NCBI RefSeq assembly: GCF_047663525.1
Contig: NC_092588.1
Coordinates: 108,085,001-108,149,000 of the forward strand
Source: Anas platyrhynchos
Taxonomy: Eukaryota > Chordata > Aves > Anseriformes > Anatidae
DNA: 64,000 nt
Direction: 5' to 3'
The notes below the pieces were generated by a model, which had not been told where the DNA came from, searched no databases, and saw nothing but the letters and a program-made list of their open reading frames with translations. The translations under genes and the position numbers were made by a program. Position 1 is the first letter of the stretch. Each line of letters opens with the position of its first letter. This document shows, piece by piece, positions 48,901 to 59,680 of this stretch.

Positions 48901-50877
48901 GAGTAATAACTCCATCCCATTTCTTTCACAGAAGTTTGGTCTTCTGTCATAATCAGATCCTGAAGTCTGTCTATCACTGTTTTAGTGGCAGAATTCATTG
49001 GAAGATGAAGGCACGCTTTATACATCAGAAGACCAATTCTTAGTATTTCTAATGATCCATAAATTTTCATGCTCCAGTATGTCTCTGTCACAAGAGGCTC
49101 TTAGACATCTCAATAGCTATTATAATTGAGCAGTGACTTGAACATCTGTGGGCCAAGTGACAGATTAAAGTTAATGATTATGCTGCTAGATTGAGAGAAG
49201 AAGGCATCCAGTTCTGCCCCTTTCTAGATTACATGTTAGGAAGCAAGTAGTCATGTAAGTTTACCAAGTTCACCAAATTTTTCAATTTCATGGATATAAT
49301 AAGCCAGGAAGGAACTTGTTTGCTTTGAATGCAAATTATTTCATTAATATACATTTAAGAAGAGGTCAGAAATGCAACTTAAAAGAATGGGTTACATTTC
49401 TAAATTAACTCAAACTGTTCAAATTGTTTATGTTTGTTGTTTTCCAGCATGCACAACAAGATCGAGCTTTGACCCAAACAGACAGAAAAATAGACACAGA
49501 AGTTGCAGATCTAAAAACAATGCTTGAATCACACAAACTTGATAACATTAAGTACTTGGCAGGTAAGGAATCTGATGTTGAAACTATTAAGCCCAACAGC
49601 ATTTTTGCAAACTTTCAATTGACTGTATTCATGAAGGCCCTAATTCAAATAAAATACTTGAAGTAGTCACAGTTGATATCAGCAAGGTTATTTGTGTACT
49701 TTACTTAGAGAAAGTTTTCTGTGATTTGCAGCTTCATTTTGCATGGGCTGTAATTCTTTATACTTTATACCCTTCTTTATACAGTAATAATAATGTGTGT
49801 GAGAAATCTAAAAGACTGGCTGTCAATAAGGGTCAAAAAGTTCATGTATGCCTGACTTAATTTATAAAAGCAGCCTGCTGCATGTGTTTCTAGGGCTTTT
49901 GTTGGAGCTCTGTCTACAAAATGGAACAATTCTGGCTTTTTGACTGTTCATTATCACATTCCTTAAGTGCTCATTTTTCAGGCATGTATGTTAGAAAAAA
50001 TACATTATTGCTCTAGGTAAATTCAATATTTTGACATTTTTCAGCTGCATATGCAGTGCTATTAAATGAACAAGTTAACAGTAGAAGTTATTCTTCTGAT
50101 TTAGACTTTTTGATTATTCTTTCACAATAGGTTTTATCATAAGGACAATCATGTCTATTCATAGTACTGTACATCAGGGATATCCTTTTACAGTGAACCA
50201 TTACTGGAAAATAAAAGGCAATTTATTAAAATGAGAGGAAGTTCTTTTCCCCACTATCTCTATTCAAAAAAGTGTTGAATTCCCCATGGAAGTAAAACTA
50301 AATACATAAAACACAAACTTACTTCAAGTGCTACTGTTTGCAGACAATGGCAAAAATAATGTGTATATCTAGAAACCAAAAGTTGATTTAATTCAACAGA
50401 AATTTAAAAATACAAATCGATAAGCCTCATTAAAGTAGTTTGAATTTATTTGTGTGAATACTTGACTGTGATTTAATAACCCTGTTATTCAGTTCATTTC
50501 ACAACTGTAACTTGCCAAATTGATGTTTTTTTTTTGTTGTTGTTGTTGGTTTTTTTGAAAGGTAAGCAACTAAGGTGTTTTTCCAATCTTTTGAGTCTTC
50601 CAGGCCATTTTTCCTGCATCCTTTTTTTTTTCCTTCGTCATTTTTCTGCCCTTCTGCCTTGAAATTCTGTAAATTAAAAACCTTATTTTCTGACATGGGG
50701 AAGGAGTAGTGATTACACTTTTAATATTGTAGCCCATTGTATGCTTAGTTTTCTGTAGAAGTGTTCTAAGAGCTAATGATTCATTGTCTCTGTTTTCTTT
50801 CCTGCTTTTATTTTCTTTCAGGTTCAGTATTTACATGCCTTACAGTAGCACTGGGATTTTATCGCTTATGGATATAA
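36898..50877 (+). CDS. MCUR1: Mitochondrial calcium uniporter regulator 1 (nine coding exons)
   Basis: Spliced CDS: 36898-36997, 37267-37380, 38677-38780, 41185-41286, 42779-42820, 45132-45203, 48287-48340, 49448-49562, 50822-50877. Total 759 bases, 252 residues, no internal stop, every intron GT-AG. Residues 1-59 have no Asp or Glu and many Arg, a mitochondrial presequence. [16 protein letters not shown] (58-73) opens the conserved DUF1640/CCDC90 region. A coiled coil runs about 107-230 and a C-terminal membrane segment about 233-250, ending FYRLWI. The family protein sits in the inner mitochondrial membrane and supports Ca2+ uptake via MCU/EMRE; a role in complex IV assembly is also debated. 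Start: strong context (G at -3 and +4); an in-frame stop at 36817-36819 closes the upstream frame. Human MCUR1 is about 359 residues as I recall, so this N-terminus is short. The paralogue CCDC90B is the alternative; the [11 protein letters not shown] stretch, the [10 protein letters not shown] block, the FYRLWI end and the RNF182 neighbour favour MCUR1. Confidence 0.87.
37267..37380 (+). CDS. MCUR1: MCUR1 coding exon 2
   Basis: 114 bases, phase 1 to phase 1. It encodes the end of the presequence and the start of the conserved head ([15 protein letters not shown]). The acceptor has a C/T-rich tract ending CTCCAG; the donor is GTAACG. Confidence 0.9.
37381..41184 (+). other. MCUR1: MCUR1 introns 2 and 3
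   Basis: Intron 2 (37381-38676, 1296 bases) and intron 3 (38781-41184, 2404 bases), interrupted only by exon 3. I recognise no repeat family, RNA gene or nested coding sequence. Intron 1 is only 269 bases (36998-37266) and starts with a G-rich tract. Confidence 0.7.
38677..38780 (+). CDS. MCUR1: MCUR1 coding exon 3
   Basis: 104 bases, phase 1 to phase 0, residues 72-106. It encodes the head region up to VTKVQQ, including VIVSALVKI. Acceptor TTGCTCAG; donor GTCAGC. Confidence 0.9.
41185..41286 (+). CDS. MCUR1: MCUR1 coding exon 4
   Basis: 102 bases, phase 0-0, residues 107-140. It contains the family signature [20 protein letters not shown]. Acceptor TTTTAAAG; donor GTAAAA. This is the most strongly conserved stretch of the family. 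Confidence 0.95.
41360..41904 (+). mobile_element. CR1 LINE in MCUR1 intron 4, sense
   Basis: Sense-strand CR1 with the end of the reverse transcriptase region ([16 protein letters not shown] in one frame, where active elements have FADDT), an internal deletion, and the 3' end. The 3' end runs ATTCTATTTGAATGTAAG, GAACGCTGGAATAAGATAC, CTGGACATGGCCTTGAGCAG, GGATGATCTTCCGAGGTCC and ends ATTCTGTG at 41897-41904. Replacement of the catalytic aspartates shows it is dead. It begins about 75 bases after exon 4. Confidence 0.92.
42184..42565 (-). mobile_element. CR1 LINE in MCUR1 intron 4, antisense
   Basis: Minus-strand CR1 whose 3' end is at 42184 (AGAATAAACTGGGTTGGAAG, GGACCTCTAGAG). After a deletion it continues through CATCTTGGTGGCTCTCAGC, TGCTCCAGCATGTCAACATC and CCTAAAGCTGGACACAGC. 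Its 3' end faces the 3' end of the sense copy 280 bases away, so the two form an inverted pair. The far edge is approximate. Confidence 0.85.
42779..42820 (+). CDS. MCUR1: MCUR1 coding exon 5 (42-base small exon)
   Basis: Exactly 14 codons ([14 protein letters not shown]), two heptads of coiled coil with hydrophobic positions Ile142, Leu146, Ile149 and Val153. Acceptor TTTTCCCAG; donor GTAAGA. Confidence 0.92.
42821..45131 (+). other. MCUR1: MCUR1 intron 5
   Basis: 2311 bases, no transposon recognised. It contains a perfect 10-bp hairpin (43128-43153), a 38-base-offset tandem duplication with 29 identical bases (43178-43206 and 43216-43244), and a short duplication of CAATGTGATCA near 43796. 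Confidence 0.7.
45132..45203 (+). CDS. MCUR1: MCUR1 coding exon 6
   Basis: 72 bases, phase 0-0, residues 155-178, coiled coil ([11 protein letters not shown] to SRVKEL). Acceptor CCCCCATTAG; donor GTAAGT. Confidence 0.92.
45204..48286 (+). other. MCUR1: MCUR1 intron 6
   Basis: 3083 bases without a recognised repeat family. It holds two adjacent perfect hairpins (45395-45459) and a T22 run at 48169-48190 followed by AACAG, 92 bases before exon 7. Confidence 0.7.
48287..48340 (+). CDS. MCUR1: MCUR1 coding exon 7
   Basis: 54 bases, phase 0-0, residues 179-196, [18 protein letters not shown]. Acceptor CCCCTTTGCAG; donor GTAAGG. Confidence 0.93.
48341..50821 (+). other. MCUR1: MCUR1 introns 7 and 8
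   Basis: Intron 7 (48341-49447, 1107 bases) and intron 8 (49563-50821, 1259 bases), separated by exon 8. AT-rich, with T and GTT runs at 50526-50560. Nothing else recognised. Confidence 0.7.
49448..49562 (+). CDS. MCUR1: MCUR1 coding exon 8
   Basis: 115 bases, phase 0 to phase 1, residues 197-234 and the first base of Gly235. End of the coiled coil, including [18 protein letters not shown] just before the membrane segment. Acceptor TTTTCCAG; donor GTAAGG. Confidence 0.95.
50822..50877 (+). CDS. MCUR1: MCUR1 coding exon 9 (last)
   Basis: 56 coding bases, residues 235-252 and TAA. It encodes the C-terminal membrane anchor [17 protein letters not shown]. Acceptor TTTTCTTTCAG. The stop codon overlaps an AATAAA (50876-50881). 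Confidence 0.95.
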
Positions 50878-52590
50878 TAAAGTATCAATTTAAAGGGACT
50901 TCTACTGTCTTGTTTTCTGAAAAACAAAGAAATTTTATCTTTGCCTGGACTTCAACCAAGTCTTGAATGTTTTATGTATTTTTCTGTGAAGCAGACTGTA
51001 TTGAGAATGTAACCAAAGACGTGCCTAGGATCAAATTGTACATATGTTGTGCATATTTTGAAAGTTACCTCTGATCAAAGCATGGTGTAAGCACTTCTGC
51101 TGTTTCCCTTCACTCTCAGCTGCGGTACACCTTGCTGTTGAAGTTCCACATAAAGATGGGCATTCATACCAGTCGTATAGGGCTGCATGCTGTAGAAAAG
51201 AATCTGTTGTAAGAGTTACATTTTGTTGCCTATTTAGACATGCTTACCGGAGTCAACTGCATGTATTGGACTGGAATTATGATTATTAACATAAAACTGA
51301 AACTACATTTTGTGGCTCGGAGACACTCTTGTGTAAATAAGATTTGTGTTCACGGAATCACGCTTACTTCTTACTTGTTCATACAGATGTTATGATCGAA
51401 TATTTGTCTTGCTATTTTTATAATAATAGAGTCATCAGCTTGTTTTTCAGATGACCATTCAGTCAATCATTCACGATAGCAGTATTTGCTGCTAGTTTTG
51501 TTTGTAATATATTTGTAGAGTGGTTTGTTTGTTTACTTGTTTTTACTAACTTGCCTTTGGTACATATTAAAAATCTGATACTCATTCCATATGCTAACTG
51601 TTAACCACTGTAACTGGAGGTTTGAAATGCAGTAAAATACACCACTGTTATTTTTATGGTTAAATGATACAAACCGTCTCTGGTGCTGCTTCCTTTATGG
51701 AAAATGTTTCTAGATAGGGAAAAGATTTTTAGCTGGTAGTTATGAAGCACTGTCATACATGAGGGAACTGCAATACTCTGGTTTTTGTTTGTTTGCTCTT
51801 CTTGTTTTATTTCAGGAAAAAAAATTGTGGTTCTTCAAATGTGAAACTTTGGTAGTGATTATAACAATGAAAGCAGTAATGAAGGCTAAAAGGATATTTA
51901 ATCTCATTCTGCGCAAGCCCGTGTGTACTAGTAAATGCAACTGAAAGCTATGAAGGGAAGTGTCCAGTGTATCCAGATACGTACATCATTCCTCTACTGA
52001 TGAAACAACAGGTTTATTAACAGGGCTGTCATCTGTGCTCCTTCCATTAAGTGAAATTTCCTAATCTTGCCTCTTAGGAGAGGAGAACAACATATGCACT
52101 AGTAACAAATGCTGTTAGAGCACAATCATGGCTTTGCTTTTTGAAAGTAAAGCTGTTTGGCTACTTTGTGCCTGTACTATAGTAACCATTTAAGTAACCA
52201 TTTAACTTTCTTGGTGGTTGGGAGTGCCAACTTGGATTGTATCTAAGTGAGGAGAAGAGATGGATGCCTGTAACAATACTATCTTGGCCTGAAATAAAGA
52301 ATTTTGGATATTTTATAGAGTTATGCTGAGTTTTCATTATTAATGAAACTTCTTAAATGAATTTGCAATCTTTTGATATTTTTTTAAAGGTAATTCACTG
52401 TTAGTGAGACTTTTAAAGCTAAGAATTAGCAAAGTCAACAGCCACTATAACACTGAAAAGGAAAGAAAAGCCAGTATAGATGGTTATTTCACAATAATAG
52501 TTTTCCTTGTGCTAACCTAACAAACTCTCTAAATTAAATTAATCTATATTCCAGATTTTCACCTTTTTATTTAAAAAAAAAAGAAAGATC

Positions 52591-52615
52591 TATATATATA
52601 TATATATATATATAT
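52591..52615. repeat. (TA)n microsatellite
   Basis: Twelve TA units plus one T in the probable MCUR1 3' UTR, just downstream of the proximal AATAAA. Likely length-polymorphic. Confidence 0.9.
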
Positions 52616-53695
52616 TTTGTATAGGACTTAACGTGTTCTCAAATAGAGAATCTATACCTTAATTTTAGGAATATCTTGATTCCTATCTTCACAGAACAGT
52701 GTCAGTGAAATCTTTACATCTTTACCTGTATGCCTGAGCATCTGATAAATAGTCGCTTAAGTAATTCTTAATTAGCAAAGTCAGAATAATAGCACTTTCT
52801 GGTGTGTTTCAAACAAGCAATGACTTTAATATGTTTTTCAGGAAAAAAACAAAAACACAATTAGAAAATAATTGTTATTTCCTAGCCTACAAAGGCTAAA
52901 TGATGTAAAAGTTTGCTACTGTTATACGTATAGATGGAAAATCTGATTTCTTCCTCTGATTTTAAAGATAATTTAGCAATTGTTCTAACATATGAATCAC
53001 ATTTATTGGAGTTCCTAAGAGGTAGAATTTACACTTCGAAATACATGGATGGATTTCCTTTCAAAGAAATATTTGAACTTAAACAAAACCCAAACAAACA
53101 AAAAAAACCACCACTAACAACAAAAACCTAAATATCTCTTGGAAAGCAACAGTGAGTGTCAAATGATCACTGAATTAATAACTAGGAGACCTAAGTTGGT
53201 ACTCTTCCCAATTTTTTTTCCTGTAATACTTTTTCTGCATCATGCTTTATAGTGTTTAGTATCAGAAGCAATTAGATGGTACAGAAATACTTTTTGGTTC
53301 TCTGGTTTCAGATTTTGATTTCACATTTTTTTGTAAATTTTTAAAAAAAGTACTGTTTAAAAACCTGAAGTTGATCCTAAAGGTTCCTTGTGTTTTGTAG
53401 AACAAAGAGATCCAGAGGTCTTACAAAACTGTATTTATTTGTAATATGTTAGTGAGAATATATGGAATTTAACTGCTTGCCTGTCTTGCTTTACCTCTTG
53501 TTTTCAGTAACAACCTGTGAGGGAGCCATCTCCAATTTACTGGTATTAACTGAAGTGTTTACTTTCACTAAACTGTTACTGACAGTTATTGCTGTTAAAT
53601 CACATGCTGCTTAGCCCTTTCTCTACTGGAGGTGCTGATTGCATCATTCATTTCCCAGAATATCGAAGAGTTATTCTTAAAAACATGAGCTGACA

Positions 53696-53701
53696 AATAA
53701 A
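53696..53701 (+). promoter_or_regulatory. MCUR1: Candidate MCUR1 polyadenylation signal (distal)
   Basis: AATAAA followed within 20-50 bases by a GT/T-rich downstream element. The alternative proximal hexamer is at 52293-52298. Confidence 0.45.
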
Positions 53702-53720
53702 GACTTATTTTTAATGTAGG

Positions 53721-56700
53721 TATGAAGTCTGCTTTGTGTTGTTTTTTTTTTTTCTACACACGAGTGTTTTGCATACTAATTCCAATACTTCTTTTATAAG
53801 CCTTATTCTGGTAGTGAATATCCATTTAACTGAACCCTTCATAAACGTGAAATCCTGCCTCCTTGCACTTTTTTACAGCTCCTACTGACTTTGAAGAAAG
53901 CATACTTTTACCTGCTTCCTGTGTATTTTGACTTACATGTACTACTTTAGTGAAAAATGGCTTTTCTTTTTTCTTCATAGCCTTGCTGCCATCTGTAGAC
54001 CTGGCACATGAAAACTGTTTCCTTGCTTTTGGTGTGTTTTGTTTTCTGCAGTTAGCTCAATTCCTGTGACTCGTTCCTTTAAACTGCTATTTGCAAGGCG
54101 TGAGCAAAACTTGCTTTTGCATCTTCCACTGAGGTTTCCAGGAATCAAGTGGATTATCTTCATTATGATTTTGAAAATAATCAAAACTGTGGAATATAGT
54201 TCACTATTTTACAAAACTGCCACACAAAGCCTCTTTTCAAAGAATAAGTACACTGTAAAATTAAAAAAAAAAAAAAAAAGTTTTTGTGCATGGGGAAAAG
54301 CTATATGCAGAAGTTATTTATTTACTGATTAGTTTGGCAGCACTTTCCTTTAAATTACTATTCCTCTAGCTTTCTCTTTGAATCGATGGGCCCTTTAGTT
54401 TTGGTCTGTCTTTTTTTTTGTTATTATTTGTTTAAGAATAAAGCTCACTGCTTGAATAATTAATTTGTTTAGCCCATAAATAAGAGTTAATTTGCAATCA
54501 ACTGTGCCTGGAATATGGGGGTTCACTTTAATCAGAAGCAAATGTATACACTACTGGAGATGGAGAACCTGCTGTGTCTTTGTTAGGAAACTTCCTTTGG
54601 CTTAAAACATGATTTTTTTTTTTATTATTATTATTTTCTTTTAACCCTGTTAGCACATGTTTTAAAGCAATAGTGTTGATGCTTTCTTTTAGACTTAAAT
54701 TCTAGGTCAGAACACTCCCGTAATCCTTAATGTGCAGTTTTGTAACTAGATAGAGATCACAGAGGGAAGAAAGCAGTGTTTGCGTAGCGTTCCTTTGAAT
54801 TCTCTCCATTCCAAGAAAAGATAGCAGTTTTCTTGGGAGGATACCTAACTGTTATCAAAAACTGGAAATGAGTAATAAAGTATTGATGCAAATAGCAGTC
54901 CTGGGCCAATGTTTGTGCCTGTAGTTATGAGTGTTAATGTGTTGTAACATTTCAAATGCCCTGCCTCCCTGTGCTGTTCCTTTATGCACCCTATCAAGCT
55001 CTCAGAAGTTCACTGGGTGCCCCGCTGTAGTCTGAATTGTATCAGCTTGATTCAAGCCTTGTGAATAGTTTCTTCTCGCTGCCTGAATAAAAATGTAGTG
55101 AGATAAAAGAAGGGTGTATTTATTAATTTTCTTAAACGTTAAGTGGCACATGTTCTGATAACTTTAAACAGAACTGCATGGTACGTGAATATAATAACAG
55201 CATACTTAACTGCAGGCAATCGAATTTGATCAAAACAAGCTTGTGTACAGGGCTCCAGAGTTTGTCTCAGAACCAATAGTGTGAGTAATAGTTATCTTGG
55301 CAGGGTGTGGGAAGGGAGGCAGGACAGGTTTCTCAGTGTGAAAAGTTGAGCTCATGATTTGTATTTTAATCTCCAGCACGCTCTGGTCCTTCTCCATTGT
55401 TAGAAATCATGCAGTCCTCTTATGTAGGACTGTCTGCAATGCAGGTTACCTCATGAATAGAAAACTCTTTAACTATGCTGCTTTTGATTGTGGTTTTGTC
55501 CAGATTAATTTGCGTCACTACCATTCTTGTGTCTTTACCCAGGATCTGTTTTATTATGGCAAATGTGTACCAAGTATGTATTTATGAAGTTCTATTGATG
55601 CAAGAAACAAGTAAGTACAAAGGCTGCTTCAGAAGGGCCTTTTAAAGACTACCTACCACAACCAGACCCAGAGTGTGGCTGGAGATTTTCATAAATCTTT
55701 AATATTATGGCTTTCAAACAAGTCAGTTCTAATGCCTTGTGATTTACACACGGGGCTCCTTTGATTTCCTCAGCTGCTAGCTGGGCCTGGGCACTGATCC
55801 ACCTTGTTGTCTGAGCTGTTGAACTTTTCAGAGAGCTTTCAAAGCCCAAATAAAGCTACAGGCATGAGCCTGCACTAAATAAACTAATCACTGATGATGT
55901 ACAGGTGACACTGTCATGTCTAGTGCACATGATGCCTTTTGTAGAGTATTCGTTTAGTATTTAACATAGTGACCTTGTCCCGTGTGTTTTATTGCAGTAC
56001 TGTTCTGAAGTACTGGATCACAGGAAGCTTGTAAGAAGATGAAATGCTATGAAAGTTGGGGAAAAATACAAAGTAAGATTCATACTCACAGAATTTCTTA
56101 GGAAAATTCTTGCAAGATCTTGCGATTTTAACTGTTTCCTTTAAAAAAGGAGCCTTGTTCAAAAATTAAGCTTTTTTAGAAGCTTCTAAGTTGATTTTTT
56201 TTAATCCTCCTAGTCGTGTTCTAGTCAACGCATTGCTGCGTGCTTCTTTACGTGGCTTGTTTAACTTTTGGTAATTTGATTTGGGGATACCCATGACCAC
56301 TGCTCTCAAAAAAAAGCTACAGTCGGTTATTATTCTCTTTTGGCCATTCAGTAAAAATGCATCCAAGACCTTAGAAAAGTTTAACAGTATATTTTCCATT
56401 AAGTTATTTCGTAGTTGACTTGTCTCATTTAAACAGGGTCCTATTTTGCCCTAAGGTATCAGACCACGCCTGACAGGTTATAAATGTGATGATTCATAAA
56501 GTGCAGTTAACCGGGGGGTTGGGAATGTCTGAGGGAGCTAATCCCGTTTGATAGAGAGAACTGTGGCAGTCATCACCTAACAACGCAAAAATATGCTCAC
56601 TGTGGAAGGTAAATGTTTAACAGTAACCATGTACCCCGTTTTCATAAATGCCTGTGTTTGAAAAGACATTTTCTGCTGTTGCCTAACAAATCAAATGCAT

Positions 56701-58984
56701 GGCTCTGAACTTGGCCACTCCTAGCGTATTTTTCTTTGCAGCTCCAAACTTCAAATGCTCAATATGTCATCTAACTAATGTATTTTGGATTCTTTTATTT
56801 ACTGTTTGTACTTTCAACATTGTTTTCAAGTTCTTCTTTTGCCCTCAGGTTGTAGAGGGATTTGGAAGAGGGAAGGGTTGGTTTTCAGTTTTGTCTTAAT
56901 GAGGGATTTAATGTGTTTAACAAAAATGTTCAATGCATTAGAATACGACCAAAGGTTCTCTTGCAAGCCTTCACTTGTTCATTGAAGTCAAAGACACATT
57001 TATATTAAGGTTTCATGATCAATCTCCTGATTGATACTTGTTTTAAGTTTTGTACAAATTGTCTTTCAAGTAGCAATTTAAATATTTCTATAAACTCTTC
57101 GTACATCACCACATCTAGCAAAACCACAAGACCCTGAGGTACTCAAATATCTGTGAATAAAACAACCCGCAGGATCATGTGCAAACAAGTAAAAACAGAG
57201 GGGAAAAACAATTGCAAGGTGCTAGAAGTCAGTGTATTGTATAAATATCTAAGATACCGAGTAGATAAGACTGTAGCAACAGTGAAAGAAAACACAAGCA
57301 AAGCCAGTTCCTTCAGACTGTAAATAAAGGTTAACCCTCTTCGCTCTTGGACAAAACCCAGCAAGAGAGTCTTCTTTAGCAACTGCCCTTGCAGAATGTG
57401 TCTGCGTGTTCCTTGAATGGCTGGTGGAGGTGTGTTTAGTCCAGAAAATGGAGGTTTACCTTGTGTGCTTTTCTGCTGTCATGGAATGAAGCATTTTACT
57501 GCAAATATGTGAAATTTTATATAAGCTGCATTAGGCTTGGTGTGAAAATCATAGCTTCAACATGAGGGGTGGAGGGTATTTGTTTTTAGATCTCTTATGT
57601 ATGTTGTTCTAACGTGCTGTGTTTGGGGCCTGATTGCAAACTACCAAAGGATAATTGCCCCTTGCTAATTATCCTTACTGAAGTAACAGGTAGACTGGGT
57701 GGTGTGGTGATACATCCAAGTCAGAATGAGCTCTAGGGATGCTCATGAGAAGGAATTACTGCAGAGAGTTAAAGACAGGAGAGAGAAGAAGAAAAAATAA
57801 ATGAGTTGCTTCTGGAAGCACTGCAACCAAGGGGGGGAAATACTTGGAATACATAAATGTATTGAAATGAAAAATCTCAAGAAATGGTAATGTTAAAGAA
57901 GGCCTGTGAGTGATAGCAGGTAGCAAGTTAGTTGCTAAGTTACAAGGCAATTTTGGACAGCAGCTCTGTAGGCAAGGATGGTTTAACAGGCCTGTGCCGA
58001 ATTTCTCATGTTTGGAGATGACATGGAAGGAGGATGCCAGTGTAAAACCATCACACACAGAGCGCAGCGGTTGTGTTTCTGGGGAGGATGCAGGGAAAGA
58101 AGCTTCCTCGTGTCCAGCCACATGTAGTGCCGGGGCAGTGGGGAGAGGCAGCCTTTGTGCCTCGCTCCATCCCACACGCAGGCGGGCTCTCCAAATTCCA
58201 GTTCTGACTGGGATAATTGTACCTGGAAATCCAGCTTTCAAGAGCAGAGGAGTGGTTCCTGCCTACCTTTCATGGCACTTAGCAGGGCTGCAAGCACTTA
58301 AAAATTCTCTCCTCTCAGACAAGATCCCAGCCTGCCTGAGGATAGGAAACAATGGGCCTTGGCGTAATCTTTTCTGCAATGGGGATGAAACAGGACTGCT
58401 GAATGATTAAAAAGAGGCTCTAATCTTTTGCTGGGATCCTGAGGGCTGAAGGGCTTTTCTCTCTAGATGGATTCTGGCCTTTCCAAAGACAAAGAGCGGT
58501 GAATTCGGTAATGAGTCCCTAGCTAGCCAGCATAATAGATTGGCTCTATTTAAGCCTTGTCCCAGGGGACCTGTACGTGGGTTGCCTTTTATTTATTTGT
58601 GGTCTCTTTGCTACCATAGAGCTCAGATCGATGGAACTGCTCATCGAATACGTAACTAGTGTTTGTGACAGAGCCTGATAAATATATCGCTAAGTGCAGC
58701 TAGGTATTACACAGACTTTGTCTTTTTGTGCTGGTGCCATGGACTGACATAGGCTACTACCAGAAGCCTGGTTTTGTTCTTTTTAGTACGTGATCAATAT
58801 TCACAATCTGGACTTAAGGAGCTACATCTTGATCCATATGACAATTACGATTTACTGAGCTCATTTCATCATACATCCAATTTAATTTACCGTGCATTGC
58901 TGCCTCAGTAGTATGGGAGACATTTCAAGTAATAGAAAGGAAAGAATAACTGGAGGTGCAAGAGGAAAACCATATGAAAAGGAA
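53721..58984. other. Intergenic, downstream of MCUR1
   Basis: No recognised gene. Further AATAAA hexamers (54437 region, 54883 region, 55084 region, 55849 region) leave the MCUR1 3' end uncertain. Frames at 57756-58410 are open on both strands, but the plus-strand one opens with GTG and neither has a domain. No transposon recognised. Confidence 0.5.
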
Positions 58985-59480
58985 GTATAATACTAACAAG
59001 GGTAGGTTGTGCTAGACTAATTTGCCATCTTTCTTTGATAAGAACTGCGTATCAGAGTTTGTAGGCAAAAGCAATGCAATAGACCTAATGAATCTTGACT
59101 TCAAGTTCCACATAACCTTACTTGAAGAAGCTGCAAAGATAATGCCATTAAGAAGCAATCTCATGATGGGAAGAAAAGGGTCTGTCTTGGATTCCAGTGA
59201 AGAGGACAAAATTAAACTGGATGTGTTCAGGCAAAAATGCTACTAGGGTGTTCAGAAACTTGACTTATTTAGCCCATCAAATAAAAAAAAAATGCTGAAC
59301 TGACTCTTGAGTCCACTCAAGGGTACTGTGTTAGAAGCAAATGTGAAAAAAGGAGATAATTATCTAAGGTAAAAGACACAGACTTCCCATAAGTACATTT
59401 AGGATGGAAACTATAAACATGTTCCTGACCACTAGAGAATTACATATTTGGAATGGCACTCCAATAGAAGTAAGAAGAAA
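58985..59480 (+). mobile_element. Ancient CR1/L3-like LINE fragment
   Basis: The plus-strand translation around 59018-59105 reads TNLPSFFDKNCVSEFVGKSN then AIDLMNLDF. This resembles the reverse transcriptase block of CR1-group LINEs, where a similar phrase precedes YLDFSKAFD. Downstream pieces (GGATGGAAACTATAAACATG; GACCACTAGAGAATTACAT; TTTGGAATGGCACTCCAATA) fit a decayed 3' end of the same kind. Highly diverged; boundaries and family are tentative. Confidence 0.45.
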
Positions 59481-59619
59481 TCTGTTTGGAAGACAGGCAC
59501 AAGCAGACATGGTCACATTTTACTGTGTGGTACCTACGATAAATACCAAAGCCAGGAGTCCATAGGACACCTACCTCCATTCCAGGTTTATATAAAAACT
59601 GGAAGGAAATGGTTGTGTG

Positions 59620-59680
59620 TTTTTTTTTTTTTTTTTTTTTTTTGGGGGGGGGGGGGTGGGGGGAGGGAGGTTGGTTGGTT
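59620..59680 (+). repeat. T24-G13 compound tract with G-rich tail
   Basis: Twenty-four T's (59620-59643) directly followed by thirteen G's (59644-59656), then T, six G's, and GGGAGG/TTGG units. The plus strand has quadruplex-forming potential. Confidence 0.85.

Larger units (their letters stand above)
50878..53720 (+). other. MCUR1: Probable MCUR1 3' UTR
   Basis: AT-rich sequence after the stop without another supported gene. Candidate ends are AATAAA at 52293-52298 and at 53696-53701. The second is followed by a GT-rich, T-rich downstream element (about 53718-53754), the better match to a poly(A) site. A TGTAAATA Pumilio-type motif lies at 51332-51339 and a (TA)12 run at 52591-52615. Extent is inferred from signals only. 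Confidence 0.5.

Noticed and set aside
36898..50877. CCDC90B as the identity of the nine-exon gene
   Set aside because: The 252-residue length is close to CCDC90B, but the head ([15 protein letters not shown]), the [10 protein letters not shown] block and the C-terminal FYRLWI fit MCUR1 as I remember the paralogues, and RNF182 is the expected MCUR1 neighbour. Not formally excluded without alignment.
57756..58410. Overlapping frames of 161 (minus) and 166 (plus) codons
   Set aside because: They are antisense to each other, the plus-strand one opens with GTG, no domain is visible, and there is no supporting splice or poly(A) structure.
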